In this document: in pieces, positions 10,478 to 22,689 of the stretch
Layout: every line of letters starts with the position of its first letter
Position numbering within the stretch: position 1 is the stretch's first letter
Assembly (NCBI RefSeq): GCF_000801105.2
Contig: NC_079515.1
Coordinates: forward strand, 4,650,001 to 4,714,000
Reading direction: 5' to 3'
Source: Raphanus sativus
Taxonomy: Eukaryota; Streptophyta; Magnoliopsida; Brassicales; Brassicaceae
DNA: 64,000 nt
Notes under the pieces: model-generated
What the model saw: only the letters and a program-made list of their open reading frames with translations
The model's database searches: none
Told to the model about the DNA's origin: nothing
Made by a program: the position numbers and the translations under genes

Positions 10478-12892
10478 TTACACTGAAACACCTGATTCAA
10501 GAGCTCCACCTCTGTTCGTGTCTGCATCTTTGGGTGCTCCTCTCGCATGATGTTTCCCTTGGTGCTGCGACCAATACCCGTATGCCCTCAACACTCTGTC
10601 TAGTAGTTCTTGTGGCACCGGCTCTCCTCTTCTTTGCTGCGGTGATATACTTGCTGTGTGAACCAGCGTCTTCCATTTATCCTGTAAAAAAATCATAGTT
10701 ACTTGCAACATTAAGACACTATGAGACAGTGATATGTTCCTCAAGATTTTTTACAAGTTTGTGTTTAATGTTTTTTACCTTCAAGTCCACGTAGGTCCGA
10801 TGATCTGCATTCTCAAAAGCACGCAATTTCACATCACGCCATCTGTGTGAGATATCGACCGACCGTTAGCTTTTGAGTTTTGACATTAACCAAGGAATAA
10901 ACCACATGAAACTAACTATAATACCTTCCAGTCCCGAGTTCCTCAACTGCTTGTACGAGAGCTTCTACCTCTGTCACAGAGAAAGGTCTCCTGGTTCTGC
11001 GCTGGGCAAGCTCTGTACGCTTAGGTTTCTGGTTCAACGGAACTATGGCAAGCGCCTTAACTTCCTCTAAGGCTGGGAGTGGAACAAGCGCTCTTGAATC
11101 TGATGAAGGTTCATCAATAGATATCTCACTCTGGTATGGAACTAACTCGAGGTTATTATTGTCCATAATCACGTCATCTGCATGAGGAATTCCAGAATCT
11201 AACGTGGGAGAAGCCGCAGACCTGGGAAGATCATCAAGAATCGCTTTTTTGCTTAGGAATCTTCTGCGGGATTAAAGCAAATCCCGCAGCACAATGACAA
11301 GTTAGTGAGTTTTCTTAGTACCGTTCACATAAACTTGTCGGCTCGGTTGGTGGTGGCACAACCACCACAGGATCTTCGGAACATAAAGGTATGGGAACTT
11401 TGCTGAGGCCAGGCTCCAAGGTGAACCCAAGGTTGGTTAGATTCTCTTCACATGAGATCCCAGTCTGTGACAGAGTTCTCTTGTCATCTCTGACCTTCTT
11501 CCCATGTACCAATACCCCAACACGTATTCCACCGCTGAGTAAAACACTGACAGCCTCCATCACGGTCCTCTGTGCAACCAAAACGGTCAAAGGTCACGAC
11601 TCTGTTATATTAAATACCATAATGTTAACATTGCGCCATGTACCTTCAGTGATCCCACAGTTGCAGTTTCTGGAACTTCAATAAAAAGCTCTGGAATCCT
11701 AAAGGACTTGATACTTAGCTTTACTGCACCACATATTCACATGAGAACCACAACAGCTTAAGATTAAGATAACTGGAGAGTTGTAATAACCACCTGAACC
11801 TCGCTTCTCATGTAACTTGGAAACACTTGCATTACTAAGTCCACCATCAGAAGTTACAACCGAGCTTCGGTCCGGTGATCTTCTCCTCTTATAAATGGTC
11901 TTGGTCTCACGCAGCCATCCGTTGTATCCATAACATGATTTTCTTTTCCGGTGAAGAACCTTTACGCCAACATCTACTAAACAATCGTGATCAAAACGTT
12001 GAGCAGAAAACATTGAAGAAATCTATTTAGATATATAAGTGAGATACTTACCAGATCTGTAGTGTCCATAATCCTTAGGAACTTGTTTCCTATATTTGGA
12101 CTTTCTTATCCTATACGACATAAACTTATTGCTACATTTACGATAACTAAATAGTTTTTCATCATCATCTCTAGCTAGGTTAGTATGATTCCCATGTCTA
12201 GCAAGGGAACCATTAGGGATCGTCATATCCACGCAGACTGGTTTAGGGAACTGCACACCTAATGCAGTTTTATCCTCTAAGTGGCAAGTGTTAGTGGTTA
12301 AGCCTCCTCCATCTTCCAAGCCATGGGTTGTTGCTACTCCTTGTTCAGACCCAGCGTTCCCATGACCACCACCAATCTCCCCATGAATCTTCTTGTGATG
12401 ATCAGACATCGGAGTTCGCTCCAAAACGCCTTCGTCGTTATCAGGAAACGAGAAGCTGTTTACCACACACTTGTCATTAGTGTTTTCTTCATATGGAGGT
12501 CTTGAAACAGAGTTTCCTTGGTCAGACGACTCAGATTTAAGAGGCTTGTAATGGTCTTCTTGTTTAACTTCGTGATTATTAACTTCAAAAAATGCATTGG
12601 AAGAGGCTGAGGAACTCTGGCCTTCCTCTAGTATCTTTCCAGCCAGAGAAGCGAGCAAGTCCATTGCACACATCTTAGCGTCATCATCATCGGTTCCCTT
12701 GTTTAGAACCTTCCTCTGAAAAAAAAAAAAATCAACCGAGAGTCATTCATGATAACAGAGAGGGCTAACAAAGATCCAGAAGAGAATCAATGACGTGATC
12801 GTTTTTTTTACCCTGCAGGAACGAGGAGCTCTGGGAACATTGGGGTAATCAAAGGCAACAGATACGCAGTCTAGCTTCCTCTTGAACACCAT
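10478..12892 (-). CDS. TRFL9: TRF-like telomeric DNA-binding protein (ubiquitin-like + C-terminal Myb)
   Basis: Eight exons on the minus strand (12892..12812, 12715..12052, 11976..11794, 11723..11644, 11569..11322, 11263..10925, 10842..10779, 10681..10478) give 620 residues in one frame. The N-terminus is MVFKRKLD, typical of this family. A ubiquitin-like region (around 320-400, with KLSIKSFRIPELFIEV and RTVMEAVSVLL) precedes the C-terminal Myb-like telobox domain (RRPFSVTEVEALVQAVEELG, RWRDVKLRAF, YVDLKDKWKTLVHTA) and its family-specific extension (QQRRGEPVPQELLDRVLRAY). Such proteins bind double-stranded TTTAGGG repeats in the nucleus. Synteny matches Arabidopsis At3g12560 (TRFL9/TBP2). The last exon extends the tail with a short low-complexity end (HQGKHHARGAPKDADTNRGG). 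Confidence 0.92.
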
Positions 12893-14979
12893 TCCTCAGA
12901 ATAAGCATATAACTATAGCAACACAATTATAAAAGAAAAAATAGAATGAGCACAAATATTAAGAAGATCATCTCTCTCTAGCTGAAATGAATTAAGCACC
13001 AATGAGAGAGACCAAAGTAACTTGAGACACACACAAGAAGCCAAAAGAATATCAACCATTTTCAAGACTATAGATCTAATGTTATTCAGTTTATTGGTGT
13101 CTCAACTCAAAAAAAAAAAAATCCAATTATTTCAAAACATAAAAATTGGACATAAAGCAGGCGGATCAGACAACACAGAAAACATGAATCAGTAAATAAG
13201 AACCAAACAGTTTACAAATCAGATCAACACAACCAAAAACCCTATCGTTAACAGATCGGAACTCACCTAATCAACCTTACCAGCTCCTTGATCGCGATCA
13301 GGGACCAACTTCAATTACAGATCACGCAAACAGATTTGATGTTTTTTTGTATGTATATAAATAAATGTACAAAAGGAGAAAATTAGAATCGATCTATACA
13401 GAGAGTTGGAGATTCTGAGATTTAAGAAAAGGAAGGATTTTCGAGTTTCGTATTCTATTATGAATCGGTCTGTTTGTCCCTATAAAGTAAAGAAGGAAGA
13501 AGACGAAATTGCATTAATAAATAAATAATAGTTTTTTTATTGACCACACAAATGACAATGGGTTTGGGATCAGGCAGTTGGTGTAAACCGGTTAACCGGC
13601 TATTGCAATTTGTAGTAAAACTGTAATAAACCCCTCTTGAGGGTGACCCCTCACTCTCGGACCATTTCTTATATGATAGGTTTTGTCAGAAGAATCTTAA
13701 TTTTAGGGATCGGATATACAAAACAATAAAATAGTGTGTTTGTGATTGGTGTGGGGTCTTCTAATAATACAACGAAACAAAAGTAGTCTCTCTCTTCACC
13801 ACGTGGTTAAGAAAGTCCATTTTGCTTTGGTAATAATCGTCACGAGGTTCAGTTGATATTAACATGAACTCCTCGGTGATTGTTTGTTTAGATGTGTAGA
13901 GAAGCATGTGCTACTGTGGCTGAAAATGAACGTGCTTCTGCGCTTTTTAAGGTTTGCATAATTGAGTGTGAATATTCGATCATGTTTCTTGGTGTTGGAT
14001 GCGCCAGTTTTATGGCTACTTTCTGTACTACTAACTAATACTAATATTTTGGCTAATCCGAGCCAAAACGTGTTGATTTCTAATGTGTATATGAGTGTTT
14101 TAAAAAACAGTCTAGTTAGCTTCCGCCTAATTGAAAAACAAAATCTGAGCGAAATGATTTTCTAAACAGTTTTTTTTAATCTTGGTTTAGACGTTTAAAA
14201 ATGGTATAAACATCCATCTAAACATTACTTTTTCATAAGACGTCCAACAACCGCGTCTAATTTTTTTTTTTAACATTGGTATATATATGTTTTAACTTTT
14301 AAGTGTTGTTGCCGACGAAAAAAAATGGTTAAAATGTTGATTATGCCTAATGGTCAGGTGTTGAATCGAATATACTTTGTTTTTACTCTCCGTGGCCTAC
14401 TAGATGTGACTATTACGCTGTCGATAGGTGGTGGACTCTTTGTAACCTTCGTGGTATGAACCGCAATACAGTTAATTAATGGGCCAGGTCGGACCATTAC
14501 CATTACGTTGGAAAGCTTACAGTAATATTATTTCTATATATTTCATTGTTAATTGACTCAATTGGATCGGATCATCAACATTCCAGAAGAGTTTTTTATC
14601 AATGAAGTTGATGATTCAGTTGAGGCAATTAGCATTGAAATATATGTAGATAGTATTACTCTTCAAGTTAACAAAGATTTGATGTTTTTTTCAAAGCTAA
14701 TTACAGAGCAGAACCAGGTTTCTCAATGACTGTCTTAAGGGTTTCTTTATTTAACGTTTCACTAAGACAATAACTGGTTCAATTAAAAAAGATCAAACCG
14801 CTTCCTAATCCACATTCTCTGAAAAAACCGGGCCCATGGGCCCAATAAGCTGTCACATAAGCCACGTGACTACCTGACGGTGCCGATCCGAGCTTCGCGC
14901 TTTAAAAAGAAAAAAAAAATCTAAATCGAGACTCTACAAAAACCCTAGATCTAACACCCCCAGCCGTCAGATCAGATCA
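12893..14979. other. Divergent intergenic region TRFL9/NUDT16
   Basis: The TRFL9 leader is probably within 12893..13490. A segment around 14100..14280 looks like a degenerate dispersed repeat (CCGCCTAATT..., CCGCGTCTAA). Arabidopsis has several genes in the corresponding interval (FYD, an HSP70 and others, from memory). I see no coding trace of them here. Confidence 0.4.
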
Positions 14980-15027
14980 ATGGGGAGATCTCTTCTCAAC
15001 CGTTGGAGACAGCAACGGTGTAGGTAG
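14980..15027 (+). other. Possible uORF in the NUDT16 leader (15 codons)
   Basis: An ATG at 14980 begins a 15-residue frame (MGRSLLNRWRQQRCR) ending TAG at 15027. A second 8-residue frame lies at 15130..15156. They are relevant only if the transcript starts upstream, which the sequence does not prove. Confidence 0.3.
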
Positions 15028-15194
15028 AAGAAGCGCATTTGTGGGATATCCAAAAAGAGTCGTGAAAGATTGTTGTCCCGTCGACTAGGCTCTGTCTGCT
15101 TTTTTGTTTTCTTCATCCTCCTCATCTTGATGGCTAACAATTCGAATTTCGTCTAGCTATATATTTTTTCTTTTTTGTTATTTCGGTGGTGGTG

Positions 15195-16209
15195 ATGTGT
15201 GATTTGGTTGCCCGTACGGGTCGGCTTCAGCAACGGTACAAGGATGGATCGCGTCTCATTGCCGGGTACTGTATATTTTCTTACACAGGCCTATGTATAT
15301 GTCTCTTTGAAGTTCATGCGTCGTGATATTGAATTGTCTTCGTATCGGATTTATGATTTTGGTTATTAGTAGGAGAGATTCCCAAATAAGAATAATGTTA
15401 TTACTGAGTAAGATGTTTTTTTTTGGGTCAAACTGAGTAAGATGTTTTTTGTTTTGTTTTGGTAGTGTTATAGACATTGCTTGGTCCTTGTTTCCATTTG
15501 AGTTTTATTTTTATTTTTTATGACATGACATGAGTTTAACGTTTAGCTGTCCTTTTTTTTAACAAGTTTTGTGTCACGGCGTTTGTAGGTGTATTCCGTT
15601 TAGGTATATAAAAGATGGTAATTCTGAATCTGGGAAAGTGGTTCAAGTGTTGATGATCAGCTCATCTAGTGGACCGGGACTTTTGTTTCCCAAGGTACAA
15701 CCAAAATTCACTTTCTTCTTGTTTTTGATTCTATCTTCCTTTAAAAACGTGTTTTGATTCATGGATTCATATAGGGTGGATGGGAGAATGATGAGACTGT
15801 CAAAGAAGCTGCAGTTAGAGAAGCTGTGGAAGAAGCAGGAGTCCGTGGGATTTTGATGGTAATAACACACCGAATATACCACATTACCACCTCTTTGTCT
15901 TAATGTTATCAGCTTTGGTGTTGATTGTGTAGAATTTTTTTGCAGGATTTCTTGGGAGATTATGAGTTCAAGAGCAAAACACACCAAGATGAGTTTAGCC
16001 CGGAAGGTTTATGTAAAGCGGCAATGTACGCCTTGTATGTCAAGGAAGAGCTAGAAACTTGGCCGGAACAGAAGACAAGAACAAGGACGTGGTTGACAAT
16101 TGGAGAAGCTGTAGGGAGTTGCAGGCACGCTTGGATGAAGGATGCGTTGGTTGATGGATTCTGTAAATGGCATAAGGAGAAGATGGGCAAAGAAGGAGAT
16201 GAAGATTGA
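15195..16209 (+). CDS. NUDT16: Nudix hydrolase
   Basis: Four exons (15195..15265, 15589..15694, 15775..15858, 15946..16209) give 174 residues. A complete Nudix box GGWENDETVKEAAVREAVEE at residues about 60-79 is followed by AGV, which satisfies Gx5Ex7REUxEExGU with the metal-binding glutamates present. Nudix enzymes hydrolyse nucleoside diphosphates linked to another moiety; the exact substrate cannot be read from the sequence. The C-terminus carries a charged tail (KWHKEKMGKEGDED). The Arabidopsis homologue at this position is NUDT16 (At3g12600), which I recall as predicted mitochondrial. No strong presequence is evident in this N-terminus (MCDLVARTGRLQQRY). Confidence 0.9.
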
Positions 16210-17127
16210 AGTTTTAAAGTGTGCATAAAATCCTCAAGTTGGTTTTCTTTCCTTTCGATTATGTTTTTTTTTTTTTAACTCTGAAGTTGGTTTCGTTTCC
16301 TTGTCACTTCTCATCGTTAACAATGTCAACGCTGTATATGATTTATTAAGAGTTTTGAACAAAAGATATTATACCTTTATAACGTTTTGACTGACTATTA
16401 AAATCAAATTTATATGACAAATAATATCATCGCCGGTTCAGCAAAACCGGGTGTTTAGGCCGTACCATCATCAAAATTTGTTGCAATTGATTTGATAGCT
16501 CTTATGATAATATTTACGTGCAACTATTTTTAAATGGACTGTTACACATATAACCTGGATTTATGACCTAAATCTCGTAATCATCAGACGTTTTCCATCA
16601 TTTGTGACCTAAAACTCCTAATTCGCGTTGTCATTGTTATGACGTTATTCAACTCCCATCACATGCCAAGGTGATAAGATCCGTTTTCATAATTTCATGG
16701 AGCTGTCTTCCTCTGTTTTTTTATATGTATAGTTTATTCATTTTCAATATCCTTCACCAGTACTAAACAATTCGTAAACACACAGCATTTACAAATTTAC
16801 AATATATCAACATGAACAGTGTCATGTTGATACATTATAATAGACAACAGAGGCAAAAAAAAAATGGTAGACGATGCAATCAGTAAATCAAATCTTTCCA
16901 ACAAATGATAATATCTCTTTATCATAAATCATTTATAAACTCAGTTTGCCAAGAGACCTATACATTGGTGCTTCAACTCATCATTTTGTTTGGAAAGAAT
17001 TAAAAATGAAATTTTGTTATATATAAAGGAAAAAAAAGGAGCTTGAAGTGTTTTCTCTGCAATGTGTTTTATATATAGTTGATATGAATATATAGAATTT
17101 ATAGATATAGATTGTGGTGAGAGTGTG
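16210..17127. other. Convergent intergenic region NUDT16/PP2C38
   Basis: 3' regions of both genes. A perfect 11-bp stem with a 6-base loop sits at 16805..16832. No gene is seen. Arabidopsis has DRT100 (At3g12610) between the two homologues; no remnant is recognised here. Confidence 0.4.
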
Positions 17128-18791
17128 TCAAGTGGTAGAAGGTCCACCTGCCAAGTCACCACCGCCTGAGATGGAGATGAGAGGTCGGCGTGAGACACTT
17201 TTACTGACGAGATGCGAATCAAGAAACACAACAATGACAGTTATGTCATCATGAAAATGTCTCCTCACTCCTCTATCAATCTTTTTCAGGTCTGAATATC
17301 TCATCTCTCTCTTCTTTGCTGCCTCTCTTAGAGCTGTTTTTATAAGCTTCCTAGCAATCCCCTGCACCCACCCATTCTTATGTTTCAATCTAAATGCAGA
17401 CAAAAAGACAGAACGAAAGAATGAATGAATGAGAAGAGTCTTACATTTCGAGGGTTAGTGTTCACAATGTCAACAGCTTCCTGATTGTTCATGTGCTCCC
17501 ACAAGCCGTCGGATGCAAATATAAGAAACTGATCCTCTGGATGGATTTTGTGTACTGTGATCGCAGGCTCTGCTTTAAGGATAGGCGTTTGAAAAACCTC
17601 AGGCACCCTGAACTTTGCTAATAGTGGCTCCCGGTTGAACTCTGATCTCTTTAAGTAGGCATCACCAATAGATCTTGAGACCTTTGAAAAACCCAAACAA
17701 ATATTTCAAAATACTTAGATTTTGACAAATAAATCTCCTATTCCACACTTCCTAAAGTCATAAAAATATTGTAAATCTCTTCTTATACTCTAATTTTAAA
17801 AACATAGAATCAATGTTCTAAAGATCGGTCTAGGCGCCATAGACCACCTAGTCGGCAAATCGGACCTAAACGGAACGATTTTCTAAAACAACTTTTTTAA
17901 ATAATCGGTATAACCGCCTGCATAACTACCGACTAACAATTTCTTGAACATTGCATAGAACTAACGAGTTTTTTACATGCAACAAAGGAGCATAGAAATC
18001 GACAATCTACATTATTATTTTTTATTACCTGTATAATACCTTTGACACGCCACACTTTGTGCTTCAAGACAACAATCTGAGGATCATCCGGATGCAACAG
18101 CCGCAACTCCTCTCTCACAGACTCAATACTCGCGTTGTGCTCAGACGACAGCTGAACAGCCTTGACAGATTTAAACGCTTTCTCCAGTCTTCCTAACACA
18201 ACCCGAGAATCCCCCGCGTTAGCAATGTACAACGACCCACTACATATGATCCCTACGAGGCAACACGCCCCAACCGAAGCGATCTGCGGCTTCGTCTGCC
18301 ACTGCCGCCGCACAAGCGAAAGAAACTCCTCTTCCGTCGCTAAAAACGCTTTCGTAATAACAGACGCAGACATTCCATGATTCTCCGACGTAAACTCTGC
18401 ATCATCACAATAGAAAGTATCAACACACAATCTAACCCAATCACACCAAGCAACCACATTGCTTACTCCTGATGTTATCGAATAGATGTTTGTTAACAAA
18501 CCGAGCTGCTTCAGGACCTCCGTGACCATCGTAAACACCGACGAAAGTAGCTTGAGGACCCGAATCGAACATACTAACGGGTCCAGACTCAAGCTTGCTA
18601 TGATCTTCGAGGAGGTTGTTGGCTTGAATCACAGACATTGAAAAATCTCCAGCGACATGGTTACCAGAATCTTTATACCAAAGAAGACCGTCGCATCTTC
18701 CGTTAGCGTCTCCTCTTGTAGAATGTTCTCCCTTCACAGAAGGTCGTTTCCAACATGGTGCTATCATCCGTAATATAGTTTCCGATACCAT
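17128..18791 (-). CDS. PP2C38: Clade-D protein phosphatase 2C
   Basis: Four exons on the minus strand (18791..18467, 18396..18029, 17681..17445, 17361..17128) give 387 residues. PP2C motifs are intact: [10 protein letters not shown] (metal-binding Asp at 88), [35 protein letters not shown] and [12 protein letters not shown]. These are Mn2+/Mg2+-dependent Ser/Thr phosphatases. Clade-D members act at the plasma membrane on H+-ATPases, and the Arabidopsis At3g12620 protein (PP2C38/PP2C-D3) is reported to act on the immune kinase BIK1. The start MVSETILRM was chosen because it matches the clade N-terminus; an in-frame upstream Met lies at 18824. Intron 2 (17682..18028) contains a dispersed-repeat fragment at about 17815..17935. 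Confidence 0.93.
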
Positions 18792-19377
18792 AAAGAAAGA
18801 TAATAGTACTTTGTAACAACACACCCAACAAGATCAAAAACTTGCTATTTATTCCTCCTTCTCCCTAACCAGAAAAAAAAAATGATATCTTTATATGTAA
18901 GAGAATAGATCGATTTCTAATCAGACAGAACCTGAATAATCAAATATACCTTATCGAGATCGGAAGCAGATTGATATTCTGAGGAGGAGTTACGATACAG
19001 GGGGAGGAGAGATCGTAACTCCGGTTGGATTTTACGAGGGAGATTGATAAATCTACTGTCTGAATTCCATATTTGGGATGTTCGATTTATTTCTCTGTAT
19101 GTTTCTCTTTTTGTTTTTTTTTGAATTATTTTTTCTTTTCGTTTTGATGTATTTTTTTTTTTGCTTTTGATTTTTGGGTTTAGCTGTTTAGGCATTGACC
19201 CTTAGGAACAACAACCCGACGTTTTAGGCAGCCTTTTCTCCTAATTTTAGCAACTTTTTTCAAGATTTTTTAAAAATTTATAATACTACTAATTAAGATG
19301 TTTTAAAAGGATTAAGCTATACATTGTTACCGATCCTAGTCAGCACCTCTAAATATATGAGAAATTGATAATATATA
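18792..19377. other. PP2C38 upstream region
   Basis: Leader and promoter of the minus-strand PP2C gene. A plausible 5'-UTR intron spans part of 18825..18945. T-rich runs lie at 19095..19170. No other gene is seen. Confidence 0.35.
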
Positions 19378-19625
19378 CTCTCTCTGTTTCATAATAGTTG
19401 ATGTTTTAGAAGGATAATTTTGTTTCAAATTAGATGAAGTTTTGAGATTTTAAGGTTACTTTAACTTTATTGGAAACTGTTCAACCAATTAGGTTTTACA
19501 CTCTCTTTTGTTATTGGTTAATTGATTTTAAAATTATATCTTTAAATATTTTTTATTAAAGAAATATAGTTTTCTTAATCTTTATGCACTAGAATAAAAC
19601 ATTAAGTATTACGAAACGGAGGGAA
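19378..19625. mobile_element. Stowaway-like MITE
   Basis: About 248 bp, starting CTCTCTCTGTTTCATAAT and ending with the inverted form (TTACGAAACGGAGGGAA), flanked by TA on both sides (19376..19377 and 19626..19627). CTCCCTC-type ends and TA target sites are typical of Tc1/mariner Stowaway MITEs. No coding sequence. Confidence 0.7.
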
Positions 19626-20098
19626 TACTATCGAGGTCAGTTTAAAAATAAGACAGAGAAACACATGATCTGTAAACAACTTGGCCCATCTCCTTAAAAA
19701 TAAGAGAGAGAGAGAGAAGGAGAGACATGATCTGTAAGTTGTAAGCAACTTGGCCCATAACCCCATCGATTTCCATATCCCCTCATATCTCTCTCAATGC
19801 TAAATAAAAATAATTTATAGTTTTCTTTTTCTTTTTGAGCAACAAAAATAATTTATAGTATAGTCAAAAAATTCAGATATAAAAAAATAAAAATATGAAA
19901 AAGACCACTTCACATATTGTCCGCTTTATGGTGTCATAGGGCCATTCTAGAATCATTGAAATGTAATATTTTAATTCTACCTGTAATCCCGCAAAAGCGG
20001 AGAGGGTACTTAGGTAAATTTACAAGGAAAGTGGGCTTGGTGGAGAGAGATGATAAGAGAGGGAAACGCGTCTCGATGAGGCTCATATTCCATTCATT

Positions 20099-20148
20099 TC
20101 CTCTCTCTCTCTTTCTTTCTTTCTTTCTCTCTCTCTCTCTTCTCTTTT
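20099..20148 (+). repeat. CT/CTTT microsatellite in the SAP5 leader
   Basis: A pyrimidine run of CT and CTTT repeats directly upstream of the SAP5 start, probably in its core promoter or 5' UTR. Confidence 0.8.
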
Positions 20149-20192
20149 TATTCGACCCCTAAGCTCGCCGGAGGAGGTGAAATCTTGTATAG

Positions 20193-20666
20193 ATGGCGCA
20201 GAGAGCGGAGAAGGAAGAGACGGAGTTCAAGGTCCTCGAAACCCTGACGACCACCACCACGACGCTCTGCTCCAATAACTGCGGCGTTACGGCCAATCCA
20301 GCGACCAACAACATGTGTCAGAAATGTTTCAACGCCTCCATCGCCGCCGCCGGTGTAGATTCCCCTTCGATCTTGAAGAGAACGTCGAGATCCGTCAATC
20401 TCAGGCCCACCACACCAGCCAGAGTCGTGATCCGTCCCAGGGAGATCGATCCGGTTAAAAGAGAACAGCAGACGGTAAACCGATGTTCTGGCTGTCGGAA
20501 GAAGGTGGGGTTGACCGGATTCAGGTGCCGGTGCGGCGACCTTTTCTGCTCCGAGCACCGTTACTCGGATCGCCACGATTGCAGCTACGACTATAAAACC
20601 GCCGGTCGCGAGGCGATCGCTAGAGAAAACCCGGTCGTCAAGGCGGCGAAGATGGTTAAAGTTTAA
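20193..20666 (+). CDS. SAP5: Stress-associated protein, A20/AN1 zinc fingers
   Basis: An intronless gene of 157 residues, usual for plant SAPs. The A20 finger spans about residues 26-45 (C26, C30, C42, C45 in [20 protein letters not shown]). The AN1 finger spans about 98-137 (CSGC...[20 protein letters not shown]). SAP proteins bind ubiquitin through A20 and some act as E3 ligases. The Arabidopsis homologue SAP5 (At3g12630) promotes drought, salt and heat tolerance. The C-terminal [15 protein letters not shown] tail is typical. The start is the first ATG of the frame, 30-odd bases after the pyrimidine-rich leader. Adjacency to PP2C38 matches Arabidopsis. Confidence 0.95.
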   Translation: MAQRAEKEETEFKVLETLTTTTTTLCSNNCGVTANPATNNMCQKCFNASIAAAGVDSPSILKRTSRSVNLRPTTPARVVIRPREIDPVKREQQTVNRCSGCRKKVGLTGFRCRCGDLFCSEHRYSDRHDCSYDYKTAGREAIARENPVVKAAKMVKV

Positions 20667-22363
20667 AAGTTAAAATTCAAATTTGAAAAAAAAACAAAAA
20701 AACAATCTTCAATCGTGGTTCAAGCTTCCGATCTGTAAAATTCGGACAGGGAGATGCTCGCAGACATTGATTTGATGCTGTCTGTTTTGTAATGAAAAAT
20801 ATCAGAGAGATTCTCTTCTCGATTTGAATTTGGAACTAAATTTAATTATTTTTTTCCTCTTGAATTATATTAGTGAATGATGATTATTATTATTATTGTT
20901 GTAGCTTTATAGATTCATGAATTTTATTTGCTTCTGATGTGATATCCTCGATCATCATCATCGAAGACGAGTTATCGAGTGGCATGGGTATGTAAATTCG
21001 GTAGAAATGAAGGGTGTTTTGGTAATTTAGGAGACATGTCTCTTGTTTCGTGTGCGTCACAACTCCTCACATCCTCTCGACAAGTTTGCTTGGCGTATAA
21101 AAGAGCGGCCAATTAATAACGTGTTCGAGTTGTATGGCTTATTTTAAGTTCGTTTATCTTTTAATCGAAAAACTTACAAACAAGATTTTACGCATTCTTT
21201 AAAAAAAGAACAACTTGTAACATAACTTTATTAGCTCAACTCTCTTTATATGATGCTACATCATGTGATTGCACAAGATTTATCTCGTGAAAGAAAAAAG
21301 TGTGATATCTCATGATGACTATTACACGCAGGTACGCGTATAGAACCCAGCCCTACTAGAAAAGTCCTTTTTTCCTTACGCCTAGTCTTTGTCCAATAAA
21401 TAATGCAACTACACGGATTAGTTTAAATGTCAAACATCAGCACGGAATGAGAGGAGAGTAGACTATTGGTGGAATGTTGTATAAGTTGAGGAACGAAACT
21501 AAACTTCAAGTTGAAATCTGCAAATTTTGTTATAAAATACTCCTATACAACTTGTCATACTAAAGTGTTACTATTTCATTTCATAGAATATTCTATATAT
21601 TTTCTGTTCGTATTACCCAGCAAATTTATTGTCTTCGGAGAGCTTAATATATTTTGGCCCAGTCCAGTTATGAACTCTTTATGTTTGTTTTAAGCATAAA
21701 ACCTCCCTGACTATAAATAGAAGGTTCCACATAGCCATGGCTCCTAAATTTTGTTTATTGTCCAGGGTATATGATAGTAAACCCGATCACTCCCTTGACA
21801 CCTATAACGTAAAATTGCCCTGATATCATCATACCAATTAAGGTCCCTATTAAAAATTAAGAGAGTTTGTTGAAGAACGAACTAAACTTTTTTTTATCAA
21901 TAAGAACAAACTAAACTTAGGCATACTTTTCTTTACTACAATTATCTCTCCTTTCATATAACGTTTTTTTTTACATCCTCTCATATAACATTAACCGAAC
22001 TTTAAAGACAAATTACATAAACCAACCAATATGTCACTAAACAAAACAGAAATAAAAATAAACTATTGAAACCATTGTTTTCATTTGTCCTTGCACTTCT
22101 TTGGTTCCATTCCTCTCTCACTCTCTATTAGTTGGTCAAAAGATAATATACTCTCAAAATAGAATCTATTCCAGACATACATAGGATACTAATATCATTT
22201 GCAGTTGCAGGGACATTATCCACTACACGCCTAAGATGCTAATTCTCGAACAATCTCTGTTGCCCATGTAGTGATTGTTACTGTTTATTCACTCTCAAAC
22301 TGGAATTTGAGCAAAATGTTTTCATTTGGTGTATTGACTTGAATGTGGTTGGTCGTCAAACAG
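20667..22363. other. Intergenic region downstream of SAP5
   Basis: AT-rich DNA with the SAP5 3' UTR at its start. No recognisable gene before the RRM relic at 22364. Confidence 0.4.
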
Positions 22364-22542
22364 GTTCACTTTACTTTGCTGCCACCAAGGATAGCCTTTT
22401 GAGGCATTTTAAAAGGTTTGGTGAAGTGCTTAAAAGCTGTCATAGTAACCGATCCAGCGACAGGCCAACCAAATAATATGTGGTTGCTATGCACAGTTCA
22501 GTTACCAGAGACGCATTAATGACAGGATCTGTTCTAGCATGA
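22364..22542 (+). pseudogene. Relic of an RRM-containing gene
   Basis: Translating across frames gives a recognisable RRM half: AATKDSLLRHFKRFGEVLK followed, after a one-base shift near 22433, by AVIVTDPATGQP. A 5-bp tandem duplication (ACTTT at 22368..22372 and 22373..22377) and a further shift near 22475 also break the frame. A CAG acceptor precedes the segment. No complete ORF survives. The position, between SAP5 and FLA14, corresponds to Arabidopsis At3g12640, an RNA-binding RRM protein (from memory). It is most simply a gene in the course of loss. Confidence 0.7.
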
Positions 22543-22689
22543 CTGATGTCCGAAACAGAATCACAATCAGACTTTCTAATTTTGTTTGATAGATAAAAAG
22601 AGCATAGGAAACAGAATCACAATCCGGATTTTCAAATTTAATTTATTTCTTTCTCTATAAATAATCATTCTCAAAACCTATTTGATAAT

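Noticed and set aside
20148..20576. 142-codon minus-strand frame over SAP5
   Set aside because: Shadow of the SAP5 exon, whose A20/AN1 fingers are unambiguous on the other strand.
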